A stretch of 64,000 nt of DNA from Gemmataceae bacterium (GCA_022842245.1 JALHPZ010000008.1:148263-212262); one strand, 5' to 3'; counted from the stretch's first letter, positions 53,688-62,767 are shown. The notes: generated by a model not told the origin, from the letters alone. Made by a program: numbers and translations.

Positions 53688-53695
53688 ATAGGCAT

Positions 53696-55186
53696 ATGTC
53701 TACGATTGGTTCAGCCTCATTAGTTTTAAGTACCAATTCCGCCAAGCTAGTTTCTGGTTTAGATCAGGCTGGGAACAAGGTTAAAGGCTGGGCTACGGAA
53801 ACTTCCAACGCTGTAAGCAGCAAACTAGGGAACTTCAAAGCGGGGGCAGCATTCGGGGCCGGGTTGATTGCCGTTCAAGGCTTGCTGGGGGCCGTAGGTG
53901 GGGCAATTAGCAAGTTCGGTGAACTTAACGCCAATATGGACAACGTAGGCAAGGCTTCCCGTTCGCTTGGCATGAGTACAGAGAGCTTATCGGGCTTACA
54001 ACACGCTGCTAACCTCTCTGGCGTCGAATTCAACGCTTTAGAAGCTGCCCTTCGCAAACTCCGAACCAAGGCAGCGGGGCCACTAGATGAAGCCCTTTAC
54101 GGCATTGCTCAGCAATTCCAGAGCATTTCAGACCCAGCAGAGCGGGCGAAGCTACTGGTACAGAACTTCGGGGAAGAAGGATTGAAACTAGCCGCAATGT
54201 TCGAGGGGGGAGAAGCCGGATTACGGGGCATGGTAGACGAAGCGAAGAAGCTGGGAATAGCTTTCAACGCTGCCGACGCTGCCAAGATCGAAGCTGCCAA
54301 CGACGCAATAACGAGAGTCAAGGGGGCTATCTCTGGCGTCTTCCAGCAATTCTTGATTAAAGCTGCCCCCGTTATTGAGCTAGTAGGGACAAAGCTAACT
54401 TCGGCATTCGAGTACTTACAACCCGTCTTCGATAAAGTCTTTCGAGCATTGGCTACTCATTGGGAAATCATAATCGACGTTCTTTCCGAAGTCTTTACGG
54501 CTATCGGGGAAGTAATCGAAGCTGTAGTAGGCTGGATAGGTGAATTATTTAATTTACAGCAAGTCAGCCTAACCGTTGAACAAGTCGTTACGGGAGTCTG
54601 GAAGGCAATCGCCATAGGTGCGGCTTACGTCTGGGATACGATCAAGGCCGGGGCCGGGGCTGTAGCTTGGGTAGCTGGCTTGATTGTCGAGGGCTTCGGC
54701 TACGTTGTGGAAGCATTCAAGGAAGTAGTAAGTTTGGCCAAAGAGCTACCCGACGCTATCCGCCCAGCTTGGCTTGATTCCTTCGTAGACGGGGTAAATG
54801 AATTCGAGGGGGCTGTAAAGAAATCGGGCAAAGACCTTCGCAAGTGGGGAGAAGGCACAATAACGGGCTTCGGGGATTCAGCGGACAAGGTACGGAACTG
54901 GTTTGATAGCCGCAAAAAGAAGGAAGACCCGAAAGCGGACGGTAAAGCGGGAGCAGCACAAGCCCCAGCGGAAGAAAAGAAGGCTACTTACTCTGCTGTA
55001 GCTGCTGCCTTGAAGGGATCGAAAGAGGCTATCAGCATTCAAGCCCGTTGGACTACGACGAATCGACTAAACCCCCAGTTAGACGCACAGAAACGGCAAG
55101 TAATGGAACAGCAGAAAACTAACAAATTGCTTAACGACGTAGTAAAGGCAATCAGCGGAATCGACCTAGGACTAGAAGCGATCTAA
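53696..55186 (+). CDS. Phage tail tape measure protein
   Basis: A 496-residue helical protein (STIGSASLVLSTNSAKLVSGLDQAGNKVKGWATETSNAVSSKLGNFK ... GAAFGAGLIAVQGLLGAVGGAIS) with hydrophobic patches in the middle. It has the typical position and composition of tape measures and fixes the tail length. It is short, so the tail is predicted to be short for a siphovirus. The start has the motif TAAATAGGCATATG. Confidence 0.88.
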   Translation: MSTIGSASLVLSTNSAKLVSGLDQAGNKVKGWATETSNAVSSKLGNFKAGAAFGAGLIAVQGLLGAVGGAISKFGELNANMDNVGKASRSLGMSTESLSGLQHAANLSGVEFNALEAALRKLRTKAAGPLDEALYGIAQQFQSISDPAERAKLLVQNFGEEGLKLAAMFEGGEAGLRGMVDEAKKLGIAFNAADAAKIEAANDAITRVKGAISGVFQQFLIKAAPVIELVGTKLTSAFEYLQPVFDKVFRALATHWEIIIDVLSEVFTAIGEVIEAVVGWIGELFNLQQVSLTVEQVVTGVWKAIAIGAAYVWDTIKAGAGAVAWVAGLIVEGFGYVVEAFKEVVSLAKELPDAIRPAWLDSFVDGVNEFEGAVKKSGKDLRKWGEGTITGFGDSADKVRNWFDSRKKKEDPKADGKAGAAQAPAEEKKATYSAVAAALKGSKEAISIQARWTTTNRLNPQLDAQKRQVMEQQKTNKLLNDVVKAISGIDLGLEAI

Positions 55187-55195
55187 AGAGGAACA

Positions 55196-56074
55196 TTGGC
55201 TTACGAATATCGAGAAATTAGCAGAGAAGGCGATATAGACGAAAAAGGCATACGGCATTACACCAGAACTTTTCAAATCTTAACGGATAACTTCGCAGAC
55301 GGGCCGGGTATTGTAGCTGCTTACGTTCCAATCAACCTATACGCCAGCTACGTTACGACAACGGAAACCGATCTATTCGCACTTCTGAAAAAGAAGACCG
55401 CAAGACAAGTAGAACCGGGCCATTGGGAAGTAACTTGCGAGTATGATTCCGCCCCGTTCGATACCGGAAACCAGTCTGGAAGTTCAACACCGGGGGGAGC
55501 GAATAACCAAGTAACGCCAGATTCAAGACCTTGGCTATTGCGGTTTGGTAGTAACAAAGGAACCAAGCTGCTTACGAAGGATTTGGATAATGTTTGCGTC
55601 TTGAATTCGGCTGGGCAACCGTTTGACCCGCCCCTAGAAGTTCCGACCGCATACCCGACAATCCAGATTACAGCGTATAAAGCTACTTTTAGTTTCTCTT
55701 CGATTACTCTGTATACAAATGCGATCAATTCCGACGCATGGCAAGGATTTGCACCACGAAAGTTACGCTGTATCGAGTACGCAGCAACGACACAATACGA
55801 CAATGGGGCTTACTTCTGGCAGCTAGACGTTACGCTAGAAGTTCATCCCGATAGCTTTTGGAATCCCGTTGAAATCCTTGATGCGGGAACAGTCTATATC
55901 GAGAGCATGGCCAAACCGCCCCAGCCAATCTTAGACAGTACAGGCAACCCCGTTACAAGCCCGGTTCCGCTTAATGGCAGTGGGCAACCGTTGAACGCTG
56001 GGGAACCGTGCGGAGATTTGGTCTATCGAGAGTTCAAAGCCTATCGGGAAGTACCTTTCGCAGCGATCATATAA
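55196..56074 (+). CDS. Phage structural (tail) protein, unknown
   Basis: A 292-residue protein with TTG start and AAGAGGA ribosome site (AYEYREISREGDIDEKGIRHYTRTFQILTDNFADGPGIVAAYVP ... DNGAYFWQLDVTLEVHPDSFWNPVEILDAGTVYIESM). It lies between the tape measure and the large tip protein, where distal-tail or baseplate proteins are found. No family was recognised. It is likely a distal tail protein by position only. Confidence 0.72.
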   Translation: MAYEYREISREGDIDEKGIRHYTRTFQILTDNFADGPGIVAAYVPINLYASYVTTTETDLFALLKKKTARQVEPGHWEVTCEYDSAPFDTGNQSGSSTPGGANNQVTPDSRPWLLRFGSNKGTKLLTKDLDNVCVLNSAGQPFDPPLEVPTAYPTIQITAYKATFSFSSITLYTNAINSDAWQGFAPRKLRCIEYAATTQYDNGAYFWQLDVTLEVHPDSFWNPVEILDAGTVYIESMAKPPQPILDSTGNPVTSPVPLNGSGQPLNAGEPCGDLVYREFKAYREVPFAAII

Positions 56075-56081
56075 GGAGCGA

Positions 56082-58190
56082 ATGAATTACGTTTTAAGCC
56101 AGAATACAGCGAACGAATTAAAGAAGCTGATAGACGCCAAACCGGGCAGCAATACCGGACACAATTACCAGACCGGGGGGAGACAGGTAGGGTACGTTCT
56201 CATTACCGAAGAGCGGGAAGAAGAAGGCCAGTACGGAGGAACGGTTCAGGCTTACGACGTTATTTCCGGTTGGCGTAGTTTCGATTCTTGCCTTGTGTTG
56301 AAAGCGAACGATTCCGATTTGATTACCGTAGGCAAAAGATATTTGGGAGTAAGGTACGGCAAGACGACAGTAGACGGCGACATTAAAAGCGTTTGGGTAG
56401 TCGGGTACAGTATCGAGCTTGGTTGCGGAATTTGGGTTAATGACGATGACCAATTAGCAACCTACACGCCAGACATAGCCGGACAGGGTTTGAACTTCTC
56501 CGAAGACTATTGCCAGCTTTACATTGATCCGGGTTGCGGAATTACGCTTGAAGGGGGAAAGAAAGTAACGGTACGGGCAGACGATCTAGCCGGAACTTGC
56601 CTTTACTCCGGGCCAAGCTGCCTTTTGAACGTCGATACCGCCCCCGCCAGTTCCGCCAGCTTCTCAGCGATTACCAGCGCTTACTTAGCTGGCGGATGCC
56701 CTACCCCTTCGATCTACTTCACAACGACAGCTTTTGAATTCGACATAAACGCTTGCGGGCTACTTGTAGGCTTCTCTCCATCTTCCAGCAGCACAAGCAG
56801 CGTTACTATCCCTTGTTGCTATCCTTGTTCAGACGATCCGCCCCCACCGCCACCGCCCCCACCGCCCCCACCGCCACCCCCGACCGACTGTAGCCAATGC
56901 GTCTGGGCTGTAACGATAAACGGGACAACCTATACATTCGAGGATTTGGGCGGATTGATTCAAGTTGCCGTAGGTGATGGAACTTATTTGTACTTGACCA
57001 AACCCGGCGAACTATGCACGGGAACCTATCAAGTTAGCCACTACAGCGGAAGTACCGAACTATGCCGATGGGAAATTATAAATTGGAACGGTTCCGGCTG
57101 TACGACATTGGAAGCAACGACGAATAACGGGGTTCCTTTCGAGGATTGCTTAGCGGAAAGCGTTACTCTCTGCTGTATTACCGATTGTCAAGGGGCTTGC
57201 GTCTGGACATGGAACGGAACAACTTGGGAGCTAACCGCCGCTTGCTATGGTCCGCCCGGTTGCGAAGATTGTCTAGGGGGGCCAATAGGTGACGGCAGCT
57301 TTGTAGGCGAAGAGTTTACCGCCCCATGCGAAGGTATGTCTTTACTGGCACAAAGCACGAAGGCAAACGCCAAGACCGAATGGAACTACAAAGAGCTAGT
57401 AGCCCCGCCGAAGATCAAGCCAGAACGCTACGAAGTGAACAGCCAATACGCCATTATCACGGTAGGAGTAGGCGAGAAGGGGCAGCAATGGCTAGAACTG
57501 TCTGAACCCAGCATGAAAGCCTATGCGGAGAAGATCGGGGCAGACTTCCACAAGCTGACAGATTCGACCATGACCTACCCGCAAGGGGAGAAGTGGCGAG
57601 TGGGGCAATTTCTGGGCTGTTACGACCGAATAATTTTCCTTGATGCCGACATTATCGTAAAGCCGACAGCCCCCAGCCTTTTCGAGCTAGTACCGGAAAA
57701 CATGCTGGGGCTTCACGATGATCTAGGCCATTTGGCTTCTTACGCTTGGTTCTTCCACGAGACGGAATACGTTCAGAAGACCCAAGGCTTTCCCGTTCGC
57801 ATACTGCCCTATTGCCTGAATACGGGAATCATTGTTGCGGGGCAGCAGCACAAGGATATTTTCAACCCGCCAGAGAACCCCTTTACCGCCCTTCACTGTT
57901 TTGAGCAGCATTTAATTAACTGCCGTATATTCCAGAAGAATTATCCAGTCTTCAAATTGCCTATAAATATCCACTGGCAACACTGGATAGATAAATCGAG
58001 GAAATTATACGATCAGGGGCAATTTCTACATTTTAGCGGAGAGTTAGACCACAAGGCACGATTAAAAATGATGGCGGATGCTTTGCCCAAAACAAAGAAA
58101 GATTGTGGCTGTAAGAAAAAGAAGCTGGCAGACCCACAAAGAGTCAAAGCACTTCTAAATCAAGCAAAGAAATCTGGCTTTACAACATAA
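56082..58190 (+). CDS. Large virion-like protein with C-terminal GT-A glycosyltransferase-like domain
   Basis: A 702-residue protein of three parts. Residues 1-250 are a beta-rich, cysteine-containing segment (EREEEGQYGGTVQAYDVISGWRS ... CGITLEGGKKVTVRADDLAGTCLYSG). A run of about 15 prolines (near 252-266) leads to Cys-rich repeats (CVWAVTINGTTYTF ... CVWTWNGTTWELTA). From about residue 430 there is a GT8/GT-A-like glycosyltransferase domain: YAIITVGVGEKGQQWLELSEPSMKAYAEKIGADFHKL, then YDRIIFLDADIIVKP (DxD motif), CLNTGIIVAG and WQHWIDKS / HFSGEL. The gene follows the tail protein and probably makes the tip or fibre. The fusion to a glycosyltransferase is unusual. Confidence 0.78.
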   Translation: MNYVLSQNTANELKKLIDAKPGSNTGHNYQTGGRQVGYVLITEEREEEGQYGGTVQAYDVISGWRSFDSCLVLKANDSDLITVGKRYLGVRYGKTTVDGDIKSVWVVGYSIELGCGIWVNDDDQLATYTPDIAGQGLNFSEDYCQLYIDPGCGITLEGGKKVTVRADDLAGTCLYSGPSCLLNVDTAPASSASFSAITSAYLAGGCPTPSIYFTTTAFEFDINACGLLVGFSPSSSSTSSVTIPCCYPCSDDPPPPPPPPPPPPPPPTDCSQCVWAVTINGTTYTFEDLGGLIQVAVGDGTYLYLTKPGELCTGTYQVSHYSGSTELCRWEIINWNGSGCTTLEATTNNGVPFEDCLAESVTLCCITDCQGACVWTWNGTTWELTAACYGPPGCEDCLGGPIGDGSFVGEEFTAPCEGMSLLAQSTKANAKTEWNYKELVAPPKIKPERYEVNSQYAIITVGVGEKGQQWLELSEPSMKAYAEKIGADFHKLTDSTMTYPQGEKWRVGQFLGCYDRIIFLDADIIVKPTAPSLFELVPENMLGLHDDLGHLASYAWFFHETEYVQKTQGFPVRILPYCLNTGIIVAGQQHKDIFNPPENPFTALHCFEQHLINCRIFQKNYPVFKLPINIHWQHWIDKSRKLYDQGQFLHFSGELDHKARLKMMADALPKTKKDCGCKKKKLADPQRVKALLNQAKKSGFTT

Positions 58191-58268
58191 TTATCAAATT
58201 TCATTTTTCTCTATTTTTTTGAACGCTGCCGACTATATTATTTAGTAGTTCAAATTGGAGAAATCACA

Positions 58269-58523
58269 ATGACAAAGAGAGAGAAGCAGCTATTGACACT
58301 AAAGAAAAAATCGGAAATAGCCCAGCAAGTTAAAGAAGCCGGGTTTAGAGTTTGCGACGTAAGAAAAATCAAGTCTGGCTACATGATTGACGTAATCGAG
58401 CGGGACAGGATCAAGCTAGAAGAGACTTGGCAGAGACTAAAGGCATTCCTAGGGGAGATACAGCCAGAGGGAGAAGAGTACAAAGCAGGGGTTCTAAGCT
58501 GGAATTCGGGCATCAAAACCTAA
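58269..58523 (+). CDS. Small phage hypothetical protein
   Basis: An 84-residue basic protein (MTKREKQLLTLKKKSEIAQQVKEAGFRVCDVRKIKSGYMIDVIERDRIKLEETWQRLKAFLGE), with a TTGGAGA ribosome site. It looks soluble, with a helix-strand pattern. No family recognised. It lies just before the Rep-like gene and may belong to the replication region. Confidence 0.6.
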   Translation: MTKREKQLLTLKKKSEIAQQVKEAGFRVCDVRKIKSGYMIDVIERDRIKLEETWQRLKAFLGEIQPEGEEYKAGVLSWNSGIKT

Positions 58524-58553
58524 CTTAGTATTTATATACAAAAAGTTCGACAA

Positions 58554-59717
58554 ATGCCCCCTTCCAGCCCCGCCCCATTGCTCTACAACCCTACCCCTCT
58601 CTTCAAGCAGAATCAGAGGGGACGGGATCACACTTGGACAACGGTAGACGGATGGCTTTATAACTCAAAGGTATTCCGCTTCGCTCTCATTCAAAACTCT
58701 TTCCGGGTTCCATACAAAGCTGCTTTTACGTTGTGGTTCCCTGCAAACAAGCCAATCAGCCAGCTAAGGAATGAGCGGGAGAGATTATTCCTTACCTTGA
58801 AGCGAAAAGGGATTGTAGCCCATTGCCAGCTAGAAATAACCAAAAGCAATCGGCTTCATTTTCATGGAATTTCTCTAAATGATAAATCAAAATTAAAGGA
58901 AGTCTGGAACCAAGTCAAAAGACATTTCCAAGGCTGGACATTGAAAGTAATTCAGAAGGTAAAAAGCTGGAAAAGCTATTGTGCGTATATCGTAAAGGCC
59001 AAAGTCGAGACAGAGAGCAGCAAGGATTTATACGCCAGCAAGAGAATATACCCCATCAAGAAATTAGGTTTGAATAAGCATTACACGATAAACGCTAAGC
59101 AATTCTGGGCAAAGAAGCCGGAAGAGTATTGGCAGAAGGTAAAAGACCGTAAAGCCGAAATAGAGGAATATAAGACTTCCCTTTCCGGTTACGGTTTGCT
59201 GCTGGACTGGTACGAAGACTTAACGGGGATGACTAGGGATTATCTGGAATGGCGTATAGACCCAGAGGCGAGAGTAAACCAAGACTTTAGAGTTAAATTA
59301 TTGGAACAAAAATATCATGCTGCTGAATATATAGAGCATGGAACAGAGCAATTTAGACCCGCACAACGTACCCGAATGGATCAGGGTAACGGACTGGCTG
59401 GAAGTGGAGAAAACGCCAGAATTCAAATTAGCAACGGATATACACAACCGGATAGCGGAAGTCTTCCCACGGATACCCCAGCAGTACTTGGCTTGGTACG
59501 ATCAGGTTTACCGTTCTTCCGCTTCCGTAGTTCACAATTTCAGCGAAGCGATTGGAAAGGCAATGGGCTGGTACAACTCCGCTTTGATGATTGCACGAGG
59601 GGAAGCCTACGAAGTGGCAGCATCCCTAGCGATAGCTCCGAAAGACCTATTGCCCCCAGACACGAAAGAGAAGCAGCTAGAGCTAATCCGCCTCTTGAAC
59701 CAGAGGATACTAGCTAG
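58554..59717 (+). CDS. HUH-type replication initiator-like protein
   Basis: A 387-residue ORF. HUH-Rep motifs are in order: motif 1 AAFTLWFP, motif 2 RLHFHGIS (HUH), motif 3 SYCAYIVKAK (Y with K). The region 1-275 (through YHAAEYIEHG) looks like a true protein. The C-terminal 100 residues (after about 59340) look like an out-of-frame translation of the overlapping gene 59338-59757, so the real protein may end early or the frame has been disturbed. A small Rep of this type suggests replication by nicking, unlike most HK97-type phages. Confidence 0.7.
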   Translation: MPPSSPAPLLYNPTPLFKQNQRGRDHTWTTVDGWLYNSKVFRFALIQNSFRVPYKAAFTLWFPANKPISQLRNERERLFLTLKRKGIVAHCQLEITKSNRLHFHGISLNDKSKLKEVWNQVKRHFQGWTLKVIQKVKSWKSYCAYIVKAKVETESSKDLYASKRIYPIKKLGLNKHYTINAKQFWAKKPEEYWQKVKDRKAEIEEYKTSLSGYGLLLDWYEDLTGMTRDYLEWRIDPEARVNQDFRVKLLEQKYHAAEYIEHGTEQFRPAQRTRMDQGNGLAGSGENARIQISNGYTQPDSGSLPTDTPAVLGLVRSGLPFFRFRSSQFQRSDWKGNGLVQLRFDDCTRGSLRSGSIPSDSSERPIAPRHEREAARANPPLEPEDTS

Positions 59718-59757
59718 TCCACCGAAGCCAGAGAAACAGGGTTGGCGGAAGTGGTGA
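59338..59757 (+). CDS. Phage hypothetical protein overlapping the Rep-like ORF
   Basis: A 139-residue protein (MEQSNLDPHNVPEWIRVTDWLEVEKTPEFKLATDIHNRIAEVFPRIPQQYLAWYDQVYRSSASVVHNFSEAIGKAMGW ...). It has a clean helical, amphipathic composition and probably is the real gene in the region where the Rep frame degenerates. It overlaps the Rep-like ORF by 380 bases. No family recognised. Confidence 0.6.
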   Translation: MEQSNLDPHNVPEWIRVTDWLEVEKTPEFKLATDIHNRIAEVFPRIPQQYLAWYDQVYRSSASVVHNFSEAIGKAMGWYNSALMIARGEAYEVAASLAIAPKDLLPPDTKEKQLELIRLLNQRILASPPKPEKQGWRKW

Positions 59758-59838
59758 TTATCTGGGAGTAAAAACCCGGTTCCCGATTAGAAGGTAGGCA
59801 AACCAATCCGGTAAGCCGAACCTACGGGAGTACGGGAC

Positions 59839-60150
59839 ATGACGAAGGCCGAAAACATCCGTCAGATTTTCGAGAAGTACGGGTTACTGGCGAATCGGAT
59901 TGTGCATGAACACCTAAAGCAACGGGGGTTCAAGAGCGAAAATCGGTTTCCTACCTTGAAGGAAATCAGCGTAATAACCGAAGTCCGCCAGAGCTACCGG
60001 GAACGCTTGGAGCAAGAGCTAAAAGAGTTACAGGAACTCGAACAGCACCAGCACTACCCCTACGCCAGTTTGACCATTTTTCGGCGGATTCAGGAAATCA
60101 AAATGATCTTGCTTAACGACCCTGAAAGCTACGACGATCCGCCCGTATAA
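59839..60150 (+). CDS. Phage hypothetical protein
   Basis: A 103-residue helical protein (AENIRQIFEKYGLLANRIVHEHLKQRGFKSENRFPTLKEISVITEVRQSYRERLEQELKELQELEQHQH) that may form a coiled coil. It is the last plus-strand gene of the element, ending at a large terminator hairpin. No family recognised; the name is left open. Confidence 0.62.
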   Translation: MTKAENIRQIFEKYGLLANRIVHEHLKQRGFKSENRFPTLKEISVITEVRQSYRERLEQELKELQELEQHQHYPYASLTIFRRIQEIKMILLNDPESYDDPPV

Positions 60151-60160
60151 GCCCCGTTCA

Positions 60161-60214
60161 AGCCCTTCCTTACCCTTTTCCTTTCTTAGGGTTCCAAAGG
60201 GGCTAGGAAGGGCT
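60161..60214. terminator. Terminator hairpin between convergent genes
   Basis: Outer stem AGCCCTTCCTTA / TAGGAAGGGCT with an inner part CCC/GGG. It separates the last rightward phage gene from the leftward restriction-modification genes and overlaps the endonuclease stop. Confidence 0.68.
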
Positions 60215-61445
60215 AACGATTTCGCCGCCGTTGTCTTCTTGCCGGGACGTAATGCCGACTGTCTTGTTGAGTAGCTGGGCCAGAAATAGCGTCATGCAAC
60301 ACTGCCTCTAGGAAGCCTTCCCCAAGATCATCGGCACGTTGACGGAACGCATGGTAGATTGTCGCCACCATGTCTTCGAGGGAATAGCCCGTATCTCTTG
60401 CCGCAACTTCAAAGGCAGATTGATACAGCCGAAGTAATAGCTGTGGTCCTACGATGCTGCCCGTCAGCTCTTGGAAAGCCGATTCGCCAACGAGTACCAC
60501 AACGGAAGGGGCCGCACGCTGTACGCCTGCCATTGACCTATGACCCCGGAGAGTATTACCAATTAGTGCAACGTAGAAAGCGGAACCCCCGTAGAGTGTA
60601 ACGAGCCTGTGAAGTTGTTCTCCCAATCTTCTTCCATCACCGCCCTTCGCAGAACCCGTCTTACTCTTGACTTGGAAAAATCGTAGTTCCCTATTGTTCG
60701 TTGGCGGTTGTAGAAGGTCCGCCCCCGGAAAGGGATTGGTCATGGGATTGAGTGTTTCTTGATCTTCCGCCCGTGGTTCGGGAATTCGGACATTGCCCCT
60801 CATTGAGCCAATAACATCTTCGTGCAAGTGACCAAGCAGACCTTCGATAATCATCAAAACCTTGTGCGAAATGGTTGCTGAAACAGTCCGTTCAAAATCT
60901 CCGGAACACATCAGTATTTGGGCAGCGGCAAGTATGTAAGGGTCCAGCACATCGCCCGGATTGCTTCCGCAACGAATATCGTCAGCGGTCTTAGGGAACC
61001 CATCGACTACTTCCTTGACTTTATTGCAAGTATTAGCAATAAGCGTATCAGGAGCATCAAAGGCCCGAAGAAGCTGAATCCTATGAGATAGCATTGCTGC
61101 TTGAGTCGCAATGGCTTGAGCGGGTATTCCGTTTGTAGTTAGTAGCTCCTCAAAATAGGAAATAATTTCCTTCGATGGCTTGTTGCCTAACTCGGTAGCT
61201 GGTTGATCGTTTAAGCTGGCTGGTACAGCAATGTTAATGCGTAGGTCCGAAAATGCCCTTTGACAGAGTTCGGCAGAGGTTCGGAACGCTTGACTAAAAT
61301 CGTTGCCTTGAGCCGTACTTATCGCTTGCTGCAACGATGCGGAAATCCCATGTATAGGATTGTTGCTAGGCAGGTGTAGAATGCGATTGTTTGGCACGTT
61401 GCTTCCCATCCCGATACTAGAAAAGCGTGGGCTGTTCAGAATCAC
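60213..61445 (-). CDS. Type II restriction endonuclease-like protein (PD-(D/E)xK)
   Basis: A 410-residue protein without obvious family name. Toward the C-terminus is FPGADLLQPPTNN, then RFFQVKSKTGSAKGGDGRRLGEQL; the D followed by QVK fits a PD-(D/E)xK nuclease core with Q replacing E. It overlaps the methyltransferase gene by 29 bases and is translated after it, so it is the likely cognate endonuclease (a start at 61409 would avoid overlap). Recognition sequence unknown. Confidence 0.7.
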   Translation of the reverse strand: MILNSPRFSSIGMGSNVPNNRILHLPSNNPIHGISASLQQAISTAQGNDFSQAFRTSAELCQRAFSDLRINIAVPASLNDQPATELGNKPSKEIISYFEELLTTNGIPAQAIATQAAMLSHRIQLLRAFDAPDTLIANTCNKVKEVVDGFPKTADDIRCGSNPGDVLDPYILAAAQILMCSGDFERTVSATISHKVLMIIEGLLGHLHEDVIGSMRGNVRIPEPRAEDQETLNPMTNPFPGADLLQPPTNNRELRFFQVKSKTGSAKGGDGRRLGEQLHRLVTLYGGSAFYVALIGNTLRGHRSMAGVQRAAPSVVVLVGESAFQELTGSIVGPQLLLRLYQSAFEVAARDTGYSLEDMVATIYHAFRQRADDLGEGFLEAVLHDAISGPATQQDSRHYVPARRQRRRNR

Positions 61446-62694
61446 GCTTCTTTGTTTTTTTGTTTCGTGCGGACGCTCGCAGTCTATTCACGGCACGAGC
61501 CAGAGCAGCTTCGGTATCGAATGCAAGAGTTTTACGGGGTGATTTCTTTGTAGCTGCTAGAATCGCAAGACCTATCGCCTTGCCAAGCGGAACAGGCACA
61601 GCGTTTCCAATCTGTAAATACTGCCGGTTCATCGCCCCGACAAACTGCCATTGATCGGGAAACCCCTGTAAACGTGCGCATTCTCTAACAGACAGCGGAC
61701 GGATTGCATCGGGGTGGCACATCGCACTACCCTTCCGATTCGATCTTCCCGTAATCGTCGGAGAAGGCTTGTCCCATGATAGGCGACGAAAAAAACCAGT
61801 CTTACCGCCACCAGCAGCAAAAGCAGCTTCGCCAAGTGCAATACGTTGAATGTCTTTCGGTAAGTGTCGCCAATTTCCACCCGGAGGAACTTGGGCGAAG
61901 TACTGTGCAACGTCCGGTGTGTATTCTGAATGGGGGCCGGGATTCGTTCGCAAATCAAAAATTGCATCACGAACGGTACACACTGGATCGCCGGACATTG
62001 CTAGATCACCATGCGTAGCATCCGGCATTATGGGGGCAGTGCTATCTCTTGCACCCAGCATAATGAAACGAAAGCGATGTTGAGCCGTACCATAGTCGGC
62101 AGCATCAACTACGGAAAAACTAATGTTATATCCTAATGCGCTTGCGTCGGTCATTATCTGCCGAATGGCTGACCCAGACAGTTCGTCAGCATCCATCGGG
62201 ACGGCGGACGAGTCCTTGTTTTTATCGTTGGCACCATAAGCACTAAGATTCCAGTTTTTCCCCGGACGCTCTGCAATGGGGCGATGCCGTAATGCAGCGG
62301 TTACGATGTTCGCTACATTTTCGAGAGCGAAGTATCGTGGCCGTATTGCCTCAATCATTCGCAGATAAATGTAAATCAAGTTTCCACGAGGATCGGACAA
62401 CGCAGCACGCTTTCCCCCAGAGGAAAACGACTGACACGGAGGACCGCCTACCATGAGGAAAACATCTTTTGGGTTCCCGTGCCGTGCCAATATATCTTTG
62501 GCGGTTATCTGCGCTATGTCCGCTTCCCAAACATCGAGGTTAGGCCGATTATTCTGAATCGTTTGGCAGCAATGCCCGTCAATCTCGACCGCAAGACTAG
62601 TCTGAATGCCAGCTTGTTCGAGTCCCAAATCAAGGCCCATTGCCCCGGAGAATAGGGAGATTACAGGCTTGTCTTCCGACCGTCGTTTTGGCAT
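61417..62694 (-). CDS. DNA (cytosine-5-)-methyltransferase
   Basis: A 425-residue 5mC methyltransferase with all key motifs: I VISLFSGAMGLDLGLEQAG, IV VGGPPCQSFSSGGKRAALSDPRG (catalytic Cys), VI FALENV, VIII QHRFRFIMLGAR, and X NRQYLQIGNAVPVPLG. It has a target-recognition region before the last motifs. It would protect phage and host DNA from the linked endonuclease. The two genes form a compact type II R-M cargo unit at the right end of the element. Confidence 0.95.
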   Translation of the reverse strand: MPKRRSEDKPVISLFSGAMGLDLGLEQAGIQTSLAVEIDGHCCQTIQNNRPNLDVWEADIAQITAKDILARHGNPKDVFLMVGGPPCQSFSSGGKRAALSDPRGNLIYIYLRMIEAIRPRYFALENVANIVTAALRHRPIAERPGKNWNLSAYGANDKNKDSSAVPMDADELSGSAIRQIMTDASALGYNISFSVVDAADYGTAQHRFRFIMLGARDSTAPIMPDATHGDLAMSGDPVCTVRDAIFDLRTNPGPHSEYTPDVAQYFAQVPPGGNWRHLPKDIQRIALGEAAFAAGGGKTGFFRRLSWDKPSPTITGRSNRKGSAMCHPDAIRPLSVRECARLQGFPDQWQFVGAMNRQYLQIGNAVPVPLGKAIGLAILAATKKSPRKTLAFDTEAALARAVNRLRASARNKKTKKRDSEQPTLF

Positions 62695-62767
62695 CTTCGC
62701 ACTTTCCCACTTCCACGAACTCAGACCATCACTGGCAGTTTACCGCAATCAGCCTGCACCGAACAGC

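Noticed and set aside
59338..59717. C-terminal 100 residues of the Rep-like ORF as a real domain
   Set aside because: The text is low in hydrophobic pattern and mirrors an overlapping better-looking gene in another frame, so it is treated as probable read-through.
60359..60601. Small plus-strand ORF opposite the endonuclease-like gene
   Set aside because: No ribosome site and no motif; lies wholly inside the minus-strand gene.
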